A DNA stretch of 64,000 nucleotides from Clostridia bacterium (GTDB lineage: Bacteria > Bacillota > Clostridia > Monoglobales > Monoglobaceae). The notes beneath the pieces were generated by a model. That model ran no database searches. It was not told the DNA's origin and was given only the letters and a program-made list of their open reading frames with translations. Each line of letters opens with the position of its first letter. The stretch's first letter is position 1. A program made the position numbers and the translations under genes. Positions 34,086 through 43,262 of the stretch are shown here, piece by piece. Where the stretch lies: NCBI GenBank assembly GCA_017397725.1, contig JAFQIA010000003.1:1-64000 (forward strand). The letters are read 5' to 3'.

Positions 34086-35267
34086 CTAAATCCGGAAATA
34101 CTCAAAAAGGCAACCAAAGTCAATGCCGCCGATTTCCGCATTGCGATAACGCAAGTAAAGGTCACGATTGCCCTCCTGTAGAGTGTGGGTGGTGACCCCG
34201 CACATATGGGACATATAGGTTTCCATACACGCTGCCAGATGGTCACAGGCACGAATCACCTGTCCGTCCACCGGCATATATTCGTCTTTGTTATATTTTT
34301 CGTTGATTTCCTCTACAGTGGTATAGGTCAGCTTGCCGTCAAGGATCAGCTTGTCGCTGAATTCATCATCGGTATAATAGGCAATTTGCTCTTTCCACTC
34401 GGTGGGAATCAAGGGATAGACCACCTTTTCCATCTGCTCCTGTTCAATGCTCTTGATAAGGGCATCCAGTCCCGCCACCGAATTCTTGACCGGAGAAACA
34501 ATATCCCGCGTCAGTACTTCGGGAATGTCGTGGAACAAACCGCCCAAAAAGTTGTTGATTTTCCGTTGAGGGCAGGCATCCATTTCACAGGAACAAAAAT
34601 AGGAAAGCATTGCCACAATCAGCATATGTCCAATCACCGAGGTGGCAGGAATCCGTGCCGAACGGGACCACCGCTGCTGAAACCGCAACTCACCCAGAAG
34701 ATTGATGAACCCCTGATAGTTGTTGTTCTTCATAAAAGCATCCATACAGGGCAGGGTTTCCAATCCCCGCAGCTTGTCGTCAATCTCTCTGCGGGTATTG
34801 GCAATGCCGTAATAGGTATGGCACATATCAAAGATAATATCAAATTCCCATTTGGTGGCAAGGTAATGTGCTGCCTCCAACACCTGCTTTTCAGCTTTGG
34901 AATAGTCAGGGTCGGTAAAGTAGCGTTCAAACCGCTCCAGAAAACCGCCGGGAATCGCCTCCATATCCGTCCGCATCTCTTCAATCACCCAACGATTTAA
35001 CTCTTCGCCTTTTTCTTTCATCAAACGATGGAAAATCGGTGGCTTGATATCGGTCAGCACCAGACGGTGCAAAAACTCAAAAATGCCACCCTCAATCAAC
35101 TTCAGCCAGTCAATACCCGGTTGAAGCTTTCCTAAAATATAGGCGCCCAAAAGCTTGTGAGACTGCTTGTCAAGCTCGGTAAACCCCCGGGAGGGGCGAA
35201 TATGGTCATTCCAGCGTTCAATGGACGCCGCCTCAAAAATGGTTTCTATTAAAGATTTCCGTATCAT
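34086..35267 (-). CDS. HD-domain phosphohydrolase-like protein
   Basis: Predicted 393-residue soluble protein. Residues about 200-260 carry an HD pattern: a conserved histidine in SVIGHMLIVA, then LGGLFHDIPEVLTRDIVSPVK, and a later ACDHLAACMET, as in YfbR-like nucleotide phosphohydrolases. The N-terminal 180 residues contain a second helical region I cannot assign. Substrate unknown. The ATG at 35267 overlaps the upstream stop (ATGA) and has AAAGGAACG before it. Confidence 0.8.
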   Translation of the reverse strand: MIRKSLIETIFEAASIERWNDHIRPSRGFTELDKQSHKLLGAYILGKLQPGIDWLKLIEGGIFEFLHRLVLTDIKPPIFHRLMKEKGEELNRWVIEEMRTDMEAIPGGFLERFERYFTDPDYSKAEKQVLEAAHYLATKWEFDIIFDMCHTYYGIANTRREIDDKLRGLETLPCMDAFMKNNNYQGFINLLGELRFQQRWSRSARIPATSVIGHMLIVAMLSYFCSCEMDACPQRKINNFLGGLFHDIPEVLTRDIVSPVKNSVAGLDALIKSIEQEQMEKVVYPLIPTEWKEQIAYYTDDEFSDKLILDGKLTYTTVEEINEKYNKDEYMPVDGQVIRACDHLAACMETYMSHMCGVTTHTLQEGNRDLYLRYRNAEIGGIDFGCLFEYFRI

Positions 35268-35584
35268 TTTGAACGTTCCTTTCTCATCTTTGCAACAATA
35301 TAAGAAGCAATATTGCTTACCAACGCAATCACTACATATATCATACATGTTCCGTAGGTGCTGTAATGGTCCACCGGCTCTCCGGTTGCAATATCAAAGT
35401 TCCAGTGAAATAATTCTTTGTTCAACAACAACCAGAGAAAAACCCCGAAACTTAAAACACTTAACACGCTTCTTGCATATTTCAAAAACTTTGTATTGTT
35501 TTTCGCAAAAAGCTCCCCTATCAGGTATCCCAGCGAAAAAGTCATTACATACGTTACAAACCTAAGTACCTTATACGATAACAT
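35264..35584 (-). CDS. Small membrane protein of unknown function
   Basis: Predicted 106-residue protein with three hydrophobic segments (about residues 8-28, 40-58, 78-98) and a basic C-terminal tail. No motif was recognised. GGAGGAG precedes the ATG. It is translationally coupled to the HD-domain gene by a 4-base overlap, so the two probably act together. Confidence 0.65.
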   Translation of the reverse strand: MLSYKVLRFVTYVMTFSLGYLIGELFAKNNTKFLKYARSVLSVLSFGVFLWLLLNKELFHWNFDIATGEPVDHYSTYGTCMIYVVIALVSNIASYIVAKMRKERSK

Positions 35585-35992
35585 GATCGCTCCTCCTTGT
35601 TATACTACCGCGTGCCGAGGTAAACCCTTTAGAATCCGTCAGGGCAGAGTCCGGCAGATATAAAAATATGAAACAAATTCATCATACCATACTTTTTCAG
35701 AAAAATCAATTTTTTCTCCTTTTCTGCCCGAAAAGTGAAAAGACTCCGTTTTGTAACACTTTTTTAATATGTTTTCTTTTCCCGTTTCTCCCATATCCTG
35801 CCACAACCCCTTGTGCTTTCCCACCAAACCAACCACCACCCCTTTGCTCCTTTCTTATCACTCCCTACAAAATTCCGCTTTTTCGTCGTTTTTCGCCATT
35901 TTGTTTATTTTTTGTTTATGTATTGTTTATATTTTTTTAATATTTGCGATATATAAGTATTATAATGTTCGCATACGAAAAAGGGGATTGCT
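35585..35992. other. Divergent intergenic region of about 400 bases
   Basis: AT-rich and, on the plus strand, pyrimidine-rich. A TATAAT box at 35961-35966 with AAAAGGGG downstream marks the likely glycosyltransferase promoter, although no good -35 box is seen. A short CTTTTC/GAAAAG dyad lies near 35716-35732. Short open frames here lack ribosome binding sites and show no coding-like composition. No RNA gene was recognised. Confidence 0.5.
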
Positions 35993-37252
35993 ATGAAGAC
36001 CATTATCTATCTAAACTGGATTATCTCTATTGTTTTTACTTTATGCTATGCCTATCAGTTCTTCTATATCTTTGTAGGACTTTTGAAAAAGCCCAAGACC
36101 TTTACGGCGGCAAAGAATCACCGCTATGCCGTGGTCATTTCCGCAAGAAATGAACGGACGGTTGTAGGGCAGTTGATTGAGAGTATCAAGGCACAGAACT
36201 ATCCTGCCGAATTGCTGGATGTGTTTGTGATTGCAGACAACTGTACCGACGATACTGCCCAAGTTGCCAAAGATGCAGGCGCATTGGTCTATGAGCGCTT
36301 TAACACCGAAAAGGTGGGCAAGGGTTATGCCCTTGACTGGATGTTCAAAATCATTGAAAAAGACCACGCCGACAAAAATTACGAGGCTTTTATTATTTTT
36401 GATGCGGACAATCTGCTGGATGAAAACTACATTGCAGAGATGAACAAGGTCTTTGATAACGGTTACCGGATTATCACCAGCTACCGCAACTCCAAGAACT
36501 TTGGCAGCAACTGGATTTCCTCCGGCTACTCCCTGTGGTTCCTGCGTGAGGCAAAGTTCCTGAACAATGCCAGAATGCAGCTTTTGACCAGCTGTGCTAT
36601 TTCCGGAACCGGATTTTTGGTCAGCGCTGATGTCATCAAACGGAACGGTGGTTGGATTCATCACCTTTTGACTGAGGATATTGAGTTCACCATTGACAGC
36701 GTCATCCACGGCGAAACCATTGGCTACTGTGCCGATGCCATCCTCTATGACGAGCAGCCCACCCTGTTCAGCCAGTCCTACACCCAGCGGCTCCGTTGGG
36801 CAAAAGGTTTTTATCAGGTATTTGCCAACTACGGTGGGAAGTTGTTCCGCGGCATCTTCAAAGGAAGCTTTGCCTGCTTTGATATGCTGATGACCATTAT
36901 GCCGGCAATGCTTTTGACCTTGATTAGTATTTTTGTCAACATTGTGGCAATCCCCTTGGGGGTTGTGACCCAAGCATCCGAAACCGGTGCATTGTTGTTG
37001 ACCTTGGGGCAAACCTTTGTGAACTTCTACGGTTTGTTCTTCATCTTAGGAACCATCACCACCATCACCGAATGGAAGCAGATTCACTGCAGCAAAGGCA
37101 AGCGTATCTGGAACCTGTTTACCTTCCCCTTGTTTATGCTTTCCTATGTGCCCATTGCTGTGATTGCACTGTTCAAAAAGGTGGAATGGAAGCCGATTGA
37201 CCACTCTGTTGCAACAACCTTAGAGGAAGTAAGAGGCGAAATTGAAGCTTAA
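35993..37252 (+). CDS. Membrane-bound family 2 glycosyltransferase
   Basis: Predicted 419-residue processive-type GT2 enzyme. One N-terminal membrane segment (about residues 5-28) and about three near the C-terminus flank a GT-A domain with AVVISARNERTVV, IADNCTDDTA, IIFDADN (DxD), LTEDIEF and QRLRW. The last two match polymerising enzymes such as cellulose or hyaluronan synthases and BcsA-like PgaC proteins. The polymer is not known. AAAAGGGG precedes the ATG. A flippase-like gene follows after a terminator. Confidence 0.88.
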   Translation: MKTIIYLNWIISIVFTLCYAYQFFYIFVGLLKKPKTFTAAKNHRYAVVISARNERTVVGQLIESIKAQNYPAELLDVFVIADNCTDDTAQVAKDAGALVYERFNTEKVGKGYALDWMFKIIEKDHADKNYEAFIIFDADNLLDENYIAEMNKVFDNGYRIITSYRNSKNFGSNWISSGYSLWFLREAKFLNNARMQLLTSCAISGTGFLVSADVIKRNGGWIHHLLTEDIEFTIDSVIHGETIGYCADAILYDEQPTLFSQSYTQRLRWAKGFYQVFANYGGKLFRGIFKGSFACFDMLMTIMPAMLLTLISIFVNIVAIPLGVVTQASETGALLLTLGQTFVNFYGLFFILGTITTITEWKQIHCSKGKRIWNLFTFPLFMLSYVPIAVIALFKKVEWKPIDHSVATTLEEVRGEIEA

Positions 37253-37255
37253 TAA

Positions 37256-37281
37256 AAATCCACGCAATGCGTGGATTTTTT
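37256..37281 (+). terminator. Terminator after the glycosyltransferase
   Basis: ATCCACGC/GCGTGGAT stem with AAT loop (37266-37268) and six T on the plus strand. Confidence 0.88.
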
Positions 37282-37350
37282 GTTGGAAAGGTTGTTTTTT
37301 TCCAAAAAATATAATATAATAGGATTACTATTACAGAGGGGTTGAAACAC

Positions 37351-39120
37351 TTGAGCGAAAAAAAGTCAAACAGCTTTATTCACGGCGCATTGATTCTGGG
37401 ACTTGCCAATCTTTTGGTTAAGGTTATCGGCGCCGTCTTTAAGATTCCGCTCATCAACTTGATTGGTGATGACGGAATGGGCTACTTTAATATTGCCTAT
37501 CAGATTTATACCTTTATGTTTATCATCGCAACTGCCGGCTTTCCCATTGCCATCTCCAAAATGGTGGCAGAGAGTATGGCACAGAACAAAGAGAAAGAGG
37601 CAAGCCGCATCTTCCAGACAGCCCTGACCTTTCTTGCGGTCATCGGTCTGATTGGAACCGGCATCCTCTTCCTGTTCCCCAATGCTTTGGAAAGTTTGGT
37701 GGCAGTTCCCGGTTCTTCCTTGGGCATCACCGCCATTGCGCCCGCCGTGTTCTTTGTAGCGATGGCATCGGTCTATCGTGGCTACTTCCAAGGCAGACAG
37801 AGTATGTTCCCCACCGCCGCATCGGAGGTCATCGAATCCTTGGCAAAGCTTTTGGTGGGACTGTTCCTTGCCTCCTTCTTTATGAAGATGCCGATTCAGG
37901 AAAACCTGCAAACTCCCATTGACTGGGTGGCAAAAACGGCGCAATCGTCCTATGTCCGTACCGTCTTTGCATCCGCCGGAGCCATTTCCGGTGTGACCAT
38001 CGGTACGTTGCTATCGTTTTTGTTAATTTCCGGCATCTATCTGTTTACCAAAAAGAAACGGATTCCCCTGACCACCGAACAAGAAAAACTGCGGTCCAGA
38101 AAATCCATCTTGAAAGAACTGATTTTGATTGCCATCCCCATCACCATCGGCGCCTCGGTTTCCAGCCTGACCACTTTGATTGATATGGGAACCATCACCC
38201 GCCGTCTGGTTACCCGCCCCGAGGTACTTTCCACCTATGCCTTTATGTTTGAAGAGGGTACCGACTTTGCGCAAAAGGCATTGGAGGAGGGTTGGGCAGG
38301 TCTGGAGCTTTATCGCCAACAAGCCGCAACCCTTTACGGAATGTATACCGGCAAAGCGCAAACTATGTTCAATCTGCCTTTGACTCTGGTGGTGGCTTTG
38401 GGAATGAGTGTGGTTCCTGCTATCTCAGCAGCGCTTGCCAAAAAGGATGCCATCAGCGCCCGTTCCATTACCGAAAGTGCCATCCGGATTGCCATGCTGT
38501 TTGCCGCACCTTGTGCCTTTGGTATGTCCTTACTTTCCAAAGAGGTACTTTACATCCTGTTTTCTGATTGCAATGCAAAAGCGGTGCTTGCCATCCTCAG
38601 CATTGCCATTATTCCGGTAGCGATTGTTTCCATCACCAACGCCATTTTGCAGGCATACGGAAAGGTTTACTATCCGGTCATCAATATGGTAATTGGCGGT
38701 TGCGCCAAGGTGTTGTTCAACTTTTTCTGTATCCCCTATCTGGGTATCGATGGCGCACCTCTTGGCACCTTCCTCTGCTACTTTGTTATCGCCTTTTTGA
38801 ATATGTATCATATCATCAAGTATGCAAACATCCGGTTCCGTTGGAGTTCTTTTGTTTTTCGTCCCATTCTGGCAGCGGTACTAATGGGAGCGGTTGGCTT
38901 TGTGATGGCAACCTTCCTGACACCGACGGACTTTCTGCTCTCCCAAACCGTCAGCGTTTGGTTAAAGCGGGGACTGATTGTTGCAGAAATCGGCATTTGT
39001 GCGATTGTTTACTGCCTTGCCATCTTTGCAGTCAAAGCAATCTGTAAAGAAGATATTTTGCAGCTTCCCAAGGGAGAAAAAATTGCTGCAATCCTGACAA
39101 AATGCAAATTGATAAAATAA
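37351..39120 (+). CDS. SpoVB/MurJ-like polysaccharide flippase
   Basis: Predicted 589-residue MOP-superfamily exporter with about 14 membrane segments. The start FIHGALILGLANLLVKVIG, FKIPLINLIGDDGMGYFNIAYQIY, and AVFFVAMASVYRGYFQGRQSM are typical of SpoVB/YabM/YtgP proteins, which flip lipid-linked cell-wall or polysaccharide precursors. It starts at a TTG (37351), with AGAGGGG 9 bases upstream; no better start is nearby. It sits directly before an rqcP gene, as yabM does before yabO in Bacillus. Confidence 0.9.
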   Translation: MSEKKSNSFIHGALILGLANLLVKVIGAVFKIPLINLIGDDGMGYFNIAYQIYTFMFIIATAGFPIAISKMVAESMAQNKEKEASRIFQTALTFLAVIGLIGTGILFLFPNALESLVAVPGSSLGITAIAPAVFFVAMASVYRGYFQGRQSMFPTAASEVIESLAKLLVGLFLASFFMKMPIQENLQTPIDWVAKTAQSSYVRTVFASAGAISGVTIGTLLSFLLISGIYLFTKKKRIPLTTEQEKLRSRKSILKELILIAIPITIGASVSSLTTLIDMGTITRRLVTRPEVLSTYAFMFEEGTDFAQKALEEGWAGLELYRQQAATLYGMYTGKAQTMFNLPLTLVVALGMSVVPAISAALAKKDAISARSITESAIRIAMLFAAPCAFGMSLLSKEVLYILFSDCNAKAVLAILSIAIIPVAIVSITNAILQAYGKVYYPVINMVIGGCAKVLFNFFCIPYLGIDGAPLGTFLCYFVIAFLNMYHIIKYANIRFRWSSFVFRPILAAVLMGAVGFVMATFLTPTDFLLSQTVSVWLKRGLIVAEIGICAIVYCLAIFAVKAICKEDILQLPKGEKIAAILTKCKLIK

Positions 39121-39133
39121 GAAGGAGAACATT

Positions 39134-39382
39134 ATGAGATTGGATAAATACCTGAAAGTTTCCCGCCTGATTAAGCGGCGGACCGTTGCCAACGAGGCTT
39201 GCGACAGCGGGCGGGTTTCGGTGAACGGAAAAATTGCACGGGCATCCTATGATGTCAAGGTGGGGGACATTCTCACCATTCAATTTGGTGCAAAGCCTAT
39301 CAGTGTACGAGTGTTGGAGGTCAAGGACACCGCCTATAAAGACGATGCCAAGACCATGTATGAGGCAGTGGAAAATGAATAA
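39134..39382 (+). CDS. rqcP: RqcP (YabO), S4-domain ribosome quality-control factor
   Basis: Predicted 82-residue S4-domain protein of the Hsp15/YabO group. RLDKYLKVSRLIKRRTVANEACDSGRVSVNG spans the RNA-binding S4 helix pair (shown here as its opening and closing signatures). RqcP works with RqcH to add alanine tails on stalled 50S subunits. AAGGAGAAC precedes the ATG, 13 bases after the flippase stop. In Bacillus the next genes are yabP, yabQ and divIC; here a terminator follows. Confidence 0.92.
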   Translation: MRLDKYLKVSRLIKRRTVANEACDSGRVSVNGKIARASYDVKVGDILTIQFGAKPISVRVLEVKDTAYKDDAKTMYEAVENE

Positions 39383-39383
39383 C

Positions 39384-39410
39384 AAAAGGGAGCCGTTTGG
39401 CTCCCTTTTT
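39384..39410. terminator. Bidirectional terminator between rqcP and tgt
   Basis: An 11-bp perfect stem (39384-39394 with 39399-39409) with GTTT loop and flanking A- and T-runs. Confidence 0.9.
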
Positions 39411-40540
39411 TATATTCTTTTTCCTAAAATTGCTGTTTTCTCTTGACGGTAGCTTGCAAAGGTATCGTTGTCGATGGCGGCACGAATCTCCTCCATCAAG
39501 TGGTTATAAAAATACAGATTATGCATCACCGCAAGCCGCATTGCCAGCATCTCTTTTGCCTTAAACAGGTGGCGGATATAGGCTCTGGAAAAGTTTTGAC
39601 AGGTGGGGCATTGACAATGCTCATCCAAAGGTCTGTCGTCCCGCTCATACTTCACATTAAACAGGTTCAAGATTCCTTGGGATGTAAAGATATGGCCGTG
39701 TCGGGCATTCCGGCTGGGCATCACGCAGTCGAAAAAGTCTACCCCTCTTGCCACCGCCTCAATGATATTGACCGGAGTGCCCACCCCCATCAGATAACGG
39801 GGTTTGTCCTTGGGCATATGGGGGGTCACCGCCTCAATGATGCGATACATTTCTTCGGTGGATTCTCCCACCGCCAGTCCTCCGATAGCATAGCCATCCA
39901 AATCCATCTTCGCAATCTCTTTCATATGGGCAACCCGCAAATCCGCATAGGTGCTTCCCTGATTGATACCAAAGAGCATCTGGTGGGGATTCACCGTATG
40001 GGGAAGGCTGTTGAGCCGATTTAATTCCTCCTTACACCGTGCCAGCCAGCGGGTGGTTCTTGCCACAGATTCCTCTGCATACTTTCTTTCACAGGGGTTC
40101 TCGATACACTCGTCAAACGCCATTGCAATGGTAGAGCCCAGATTGGACTGAATCTGCATACTCTCCTCCGGCCCCATAAAAATCTTTCTGCCGTCAATAT
40201 GGGAGGAAAAGTACACCCCCTCCTCCTTGATGTTCCTGAGCTTTGCAAGGGAGAACACCTGAAACCCGCCACTGTCGGTCAGGATGGGTCTGTCCCAGTT
40301 CATAAACCGATGTAAACCACCCATATCCCGAACCACCTCATCCCCCGGACGGAGGTGCAGGTGATAGGTGTTAGAAAGCTCCACCTGACAGCCAAGCTCT
40401 TTCAAATCCGGTGCGGTCACCGCACCTTTGATGGCGGCGGCAGTTCCCACATTCATAAAAACAGGGGTCTGGACCGTGCCGTGCACCGTCTTAAATTGTC
40501 CCCGTCGGGCATCGCCGTTTTGCTTGATTAAGGTAAACAT
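39410..40540 (-). CDS. tgt: Queuine/preQ1 tRNA-ribosyltransferase
   Basis: Predicted 376-residue TIM-barrel enzyme exchanging guanine-34 for preQ1 in tRNAs with GUN anticodons. The catalytic aspartate is in LTDSGGFQVFSL; the zinc site is CQCPTCQ with a later histidine (NLYFYNHL). KGAVTAPDLKELG and VGTPVNIIEAVARGVDFFDCV also match. It follows queA by 2 bases. Confidence 0.97.
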   Translation of the reverse strand: MFTLIKQNGDARRGQFKTVHGTVQTPVFMNVGTAAAIKGAVTAPDLKELGCQVELSNTYHLHLRPGDEVVRDMGGLHRFMNWDRPILTDSGGFQVFSLAKLRNIKEEGVYFSSHIDGRKIFMGPEESMQIQSNLGSTIAMAFDECIENPCERKYAEESVARTTRWLARCKEELNRLNSLPHTVNPHQMLFGINQGSTYADLRVAHMKEIAKMDLDGYAIGGLAVGESTEEMYRIIEAVTPHMPKDKPRYLMGVGTPVNIIEAVARGVDFFDCVMPSRNARHGHIFTSQGILNLFNVKYERDDRPLDEHCQCPTCQNFSRAYIRHLFKAKEMLAMRLAVMHNLYFYNHLMEEIRAAIDNDTFASYRQEKTAILGKRI

Positions 40541-40542
40541 CC

Positions 40543-41589
40543 TTATCTCTCCTCTTCCTTATTCCCTTGAATGAACATCGCATCGCCGAAGCTGAAGAAC
40601 CGATAGTTCTGTGCAATCGCCTCGTGATACGCCGCGAAAATCTTCTCCTTGCCTGCAAAGGCAGAAATCAACATCAAAAGGGTAGATTCCGGCAGATGGA
40701 AGTTGGTAATCATCGCATCTACTGCCTTGAACCGATACCCCGGATAGATGAAAATATTGGTTTCGCCCACGCCGGCTTTGACAGTGCCATCGGTATCGGC
40801 CACCGTTTCCAAGGTCCGCACCGAGGTAGTTCCCACCGCAATCACTCTTCCGCCATTCTTTCTGGTTTGGTTGATGCACTCTGCCGCCTCGGCAGAAACC
40901 TCATATTGCTCGGTATGCATGATATGTTCTTCCACATTTTCTACCGAAACCGGACGGAAGGTACCCAGTCCCACATGCAGGGTCAGATAGGCAATCTTGA
41001 CACCCTTGTTTTGAATCTCCTTGAGAAGTGCATCGGTAAAATGCAGACCCGCCGTAGGTGCTGCGGCAGACCCCTCAATTTTGGAATACACCGTCTGGTA
41101 ACGCTCTCTGTCCGTCAGTTTTTCTTTGATATAGGGGGGCAGGGGCATCTCGCCCAATCGGTCAAGAATCTCCTCCCAGACCCCGTCATAGGAAAACTTT
41201 ACAATCCGTTTTCCGTCCTCTACAAGTGCAAGCACCTCGGCGGTCAAAAGTCCGTCACCAAACACAAAGCGGCTGCCGACTTTGGCTTTCTTTCCGGGTT
41301 TTAAGATTACCTCCCAAACGTCTAGTTCCAGCCGTTTGAGGAGCAAAAATTCAATCTTACCCCCGCTCCCCTCTTTCACACCATAAAGGCGTGCGGGAAT
41401 CACACGGGTATTGTTCATCACCAGACAGTCGCCCGGTTTCAGATACTCGGTAATCTCACGGAAAATCCGGTGGGAAATCCCGCCATTTTCCCGATCCAGA
41501 ACCAAAAGTTTAGACGCCGTTCTGTCTGCGAGCGGCGTCTGTGCAATCAGTTCCTGCGGGAGGTCATAGTAAAAATCCTTGGTCGTCAT
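40543..41589 (-). CDS. queA: S-adenosylmethionine:tRNA ribosyltransferase-isomerase
   Basis: Predicted 348-residue enzyme that adds the epoxycyclopentane ring to preQ1-tRNA using [43 protein letters not shown] and [20 protein letters not shown] are family signatures. It is first of the queA-tgt pair and follows the SpoIID-like gene by 15 bases. No preQ1 riboswitch was seen. Confidence 0.97.
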   Translation of the reverse strand: MTTKDFYYDLPQELIAQTPLADRTASKLLVLDRENGGISHRIFREITEYLKPGDCLVMNNTRVIPARLYGVKEGSGGKIEFLLLKRLELDVWEVILKPGKKAKVGSRFVFGDGLLTAEVLALVEDGKRIVKFSYDGVWEEILDRLGEMPLPPYIKEKLTDRERYQTVYSKIEGSAAAPTAGLHFTDALLKEIQNKGVKIAYLTLHVGLGTFRPVSVENVEEHIMHTEQYEVSAEAAECINQTRKNGGRVIAVGTTSVRTLETVADTDGTVKAGVGETNIFIYPGYRFKAVDAMITNFHLPESTLLMLISAFAGKEKIFAAYHEAIAQNYRFFSFGDAMFIQGNKEEER

Positions 41590-41604
41590 ACGCCCATTCC
41601 TCCA

Positions 41605-42984
41605 TCAATAAACATTTTCCAGATTGGTGCCCGGAAAATAGTGTAACACAATTTCTACGTAGCTATGCCCTGCCTCTGCCATGCCCTTGGCACCGTATTG
41701 GCTCATTCCCACGCTATGTCCCCAGCCGGTTCCGTCAAAACGGAAGCCTGTGGTCTTTGCAACCTTTTTCACCGCCGCATAGGAGGCTTGGGTCTTGCCG
41801 TCACTGGCATAAAGGGCACTTCCGGACAAGGTCTTTCTGCCGCTTGCGGTCAGGATGGTCAGCTTTTTCAAATCCGATGCCTCACCGGTTTTGGTACCGT
41901 CGGTCAGATAGAGCACCGCCTGCTGGGTTTCCCCCTCCTTGACCGGCGTGACCGAAAACATCTGGCTCTTGGTCACCGTGTTAAACAGGGTGCGGCAGGA
42001 TTCCCGCTCAAAGGTTTTTTTGCTCTTGGTACCCTTGACCTCCATCTTTAACACTCTGCCGTTGGGGGTATATTCCAGAACCTTGATCTCGGTCACATCT
42101 CCCACATCATAGCCCTTGTTCCGCATAATGGTGGTTGCCTCTTCTACGGTGAGAACGTCGCTCCATACTCCATTGGGGATGTTCTCGGTGTCCTCATAGC
42201 TGTTGTCCACGCTGATTAAGTAGGGAACGGAATTGCCCCAAACGTTTTTCACATCCTCGGTGGTTGGTCCCATGGAAGAAGAATAGTAAAGCTCTGCCAG
42301 TTTTCCGTCATAGGTCAGGACCTGACGGGTGGTTTCGTCCACCGGCGCATAGGAACCTTTGGTTTCTACACGGGTGCCGGAATACGCCTGACAATGGACA
42401 TTGTTACACAAATCAAAGCCGGCAGAGCCGTGCTTGTTGAGGTGTACCGCCACATAGTTTCTGGCACAGACCGCCTGTGCTTTTAATGCCTCAATATGCC
42501 AGGACGGACTCATCTCACGGGAGATCACCCCATAGAGATAATGGTCCAAAAATACCACATTGACCACCGTCATCACAGTTCCGTCCGGAATGCAATCGAG
42601 AGCACCCCGATACTCCACTCCGTCAATCCGGAGCTTTTGTTCCTTGCCGGAGGCGTTAGGCTTGATGCCGATACTGCCGGTAGCACTGTCAAGCAAGGTT
42701 CCCTGGGCATCGAGAACCTGAATGGTTCCATCGGTGATGGATACTGTCAGTGAGGTTTCTTCCGTCTGGATGCGCTCAGTAAATTCCCGTTGGTTATAGT
42801 TGCCCAGCAAAAATCCGTGCTCCGATTCCACCTTGATGGTTTTGGGCGCACCATTGCCGTGCATCAAGCCGATTCTGACAAACTGGGGCAGCGAATATTC
42901 CGCAAACACCAGTTGCGGCAGCATCGACAAAAGCAGCAACACCGTCAAGCAAATTGCGGCAATCCGTTTTGGCAAGTTCCTCAC
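41605..42984 (-). CDS. SpoIID/LytB-domain lytic transglycosylase-like protein
   Basis: Predicted 459-residue secreted protein. Signal peptide (about residues 1-28, ending VFAE), then a SpoIID/LytB domain (about 180-440) with YGVISREMSPSWHIEALKAQAVCARNY, which holds the catalytic Glu of SpoIID, VDETTRQVLTY and a closing GFRFDGTGWGHSVGMSQYGA. SpoIID cuts denuded glycan strands during spore engulfment; LytB-like proteins act in vegetative cells. It starts with a GTG (AAAGG upstream). No other sporulation gene is next to it, so either role is possible. Confidence 0.88.
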   Translation of the reverse strand: MRNLPKRIAAICLTVLLLLSMLPQLVFAEYSLPQFVRIGLMHGNGAPKTIKVESEHGFLLGNYNQREFTERIQTEETSLTVSITDGTIQVLDAQGTLLDSATGSIGIKPNASGKEQKLRIDGVEYRGALDCIPDGTVMTVVNVVFLDHYLYGVISREMSPSWHIEALKAQAVCARNYVAVHLNKHGSAGFDLCNNVHCQAYSGTRVETKGSYAPVDETTRQVLTYDGKLAELYYSSSMGPTTEDVKNVWGNSVPYLISVDNSYEDTENIPNGVWSDVLTVEEATTIMRNKGYDVGDVTEIKVLEYTPNGRVLKMEVKGTKSKKTFERESCRTLFNTVTKSQMFSVTPVKEGETQQAVLYLTDGTKTGEASDLKKLTILTASGRKTLSGSALYASDGKTQASYAAVKKVAKTTGFRFDGTGWGHSVGMSQYGAKGMAEAGHSYVEIVLHYFPGTNLENVY

Positions 42985-43184
42985 AACCTTTCTTACAAAT
43001 TTTTTTTATTTTATCATACTTTGCTGAAAAATACCAGTCCTTTTTCAGAGATTCTGACAGGATTTTGGCTTTTTTCTTCTTCCGGAACAAAATCTGTCTT
43101 CCCCCCTCGTCCGAACTCTTGAAATTTTTTTGCAATTTCCCCAAAATTCTCACTAAAATCTCGTATTTCTTGCCCAAAAAACAT

Positions 43185-43213
43185 TTGACATCTCCCCCTG
43201 TATGGCATATAAT
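43185..43213 (+). promoter_or_regulatory. Promoter of the asd-dap operon
   Basis: Perfect TTGACA (43185-43190), 17-base spacer and TATAAT (43208-43213). Only about 43 bases of leader remain before the GTG start, too short for a lysine riboswitch. Confidence 0.88.
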
Positions 43214-43262
43214 AATGATAAGTATACAATTTCGTTTTTTTAAGATTAAGGAGGAAGTTTCA

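Noticed and set aside
35639..35839. 66-codon minus-strand open frame in the large intergenic region
   Set aside because: No ribosome binding site, GTG-type start in a G-rich run, no family likeness.
43214..43262. Lysine riboswitch before asd
   Set aside because: The leader between the promoter and the start codon is only about 43 bases, too short for the L-box aptamer.
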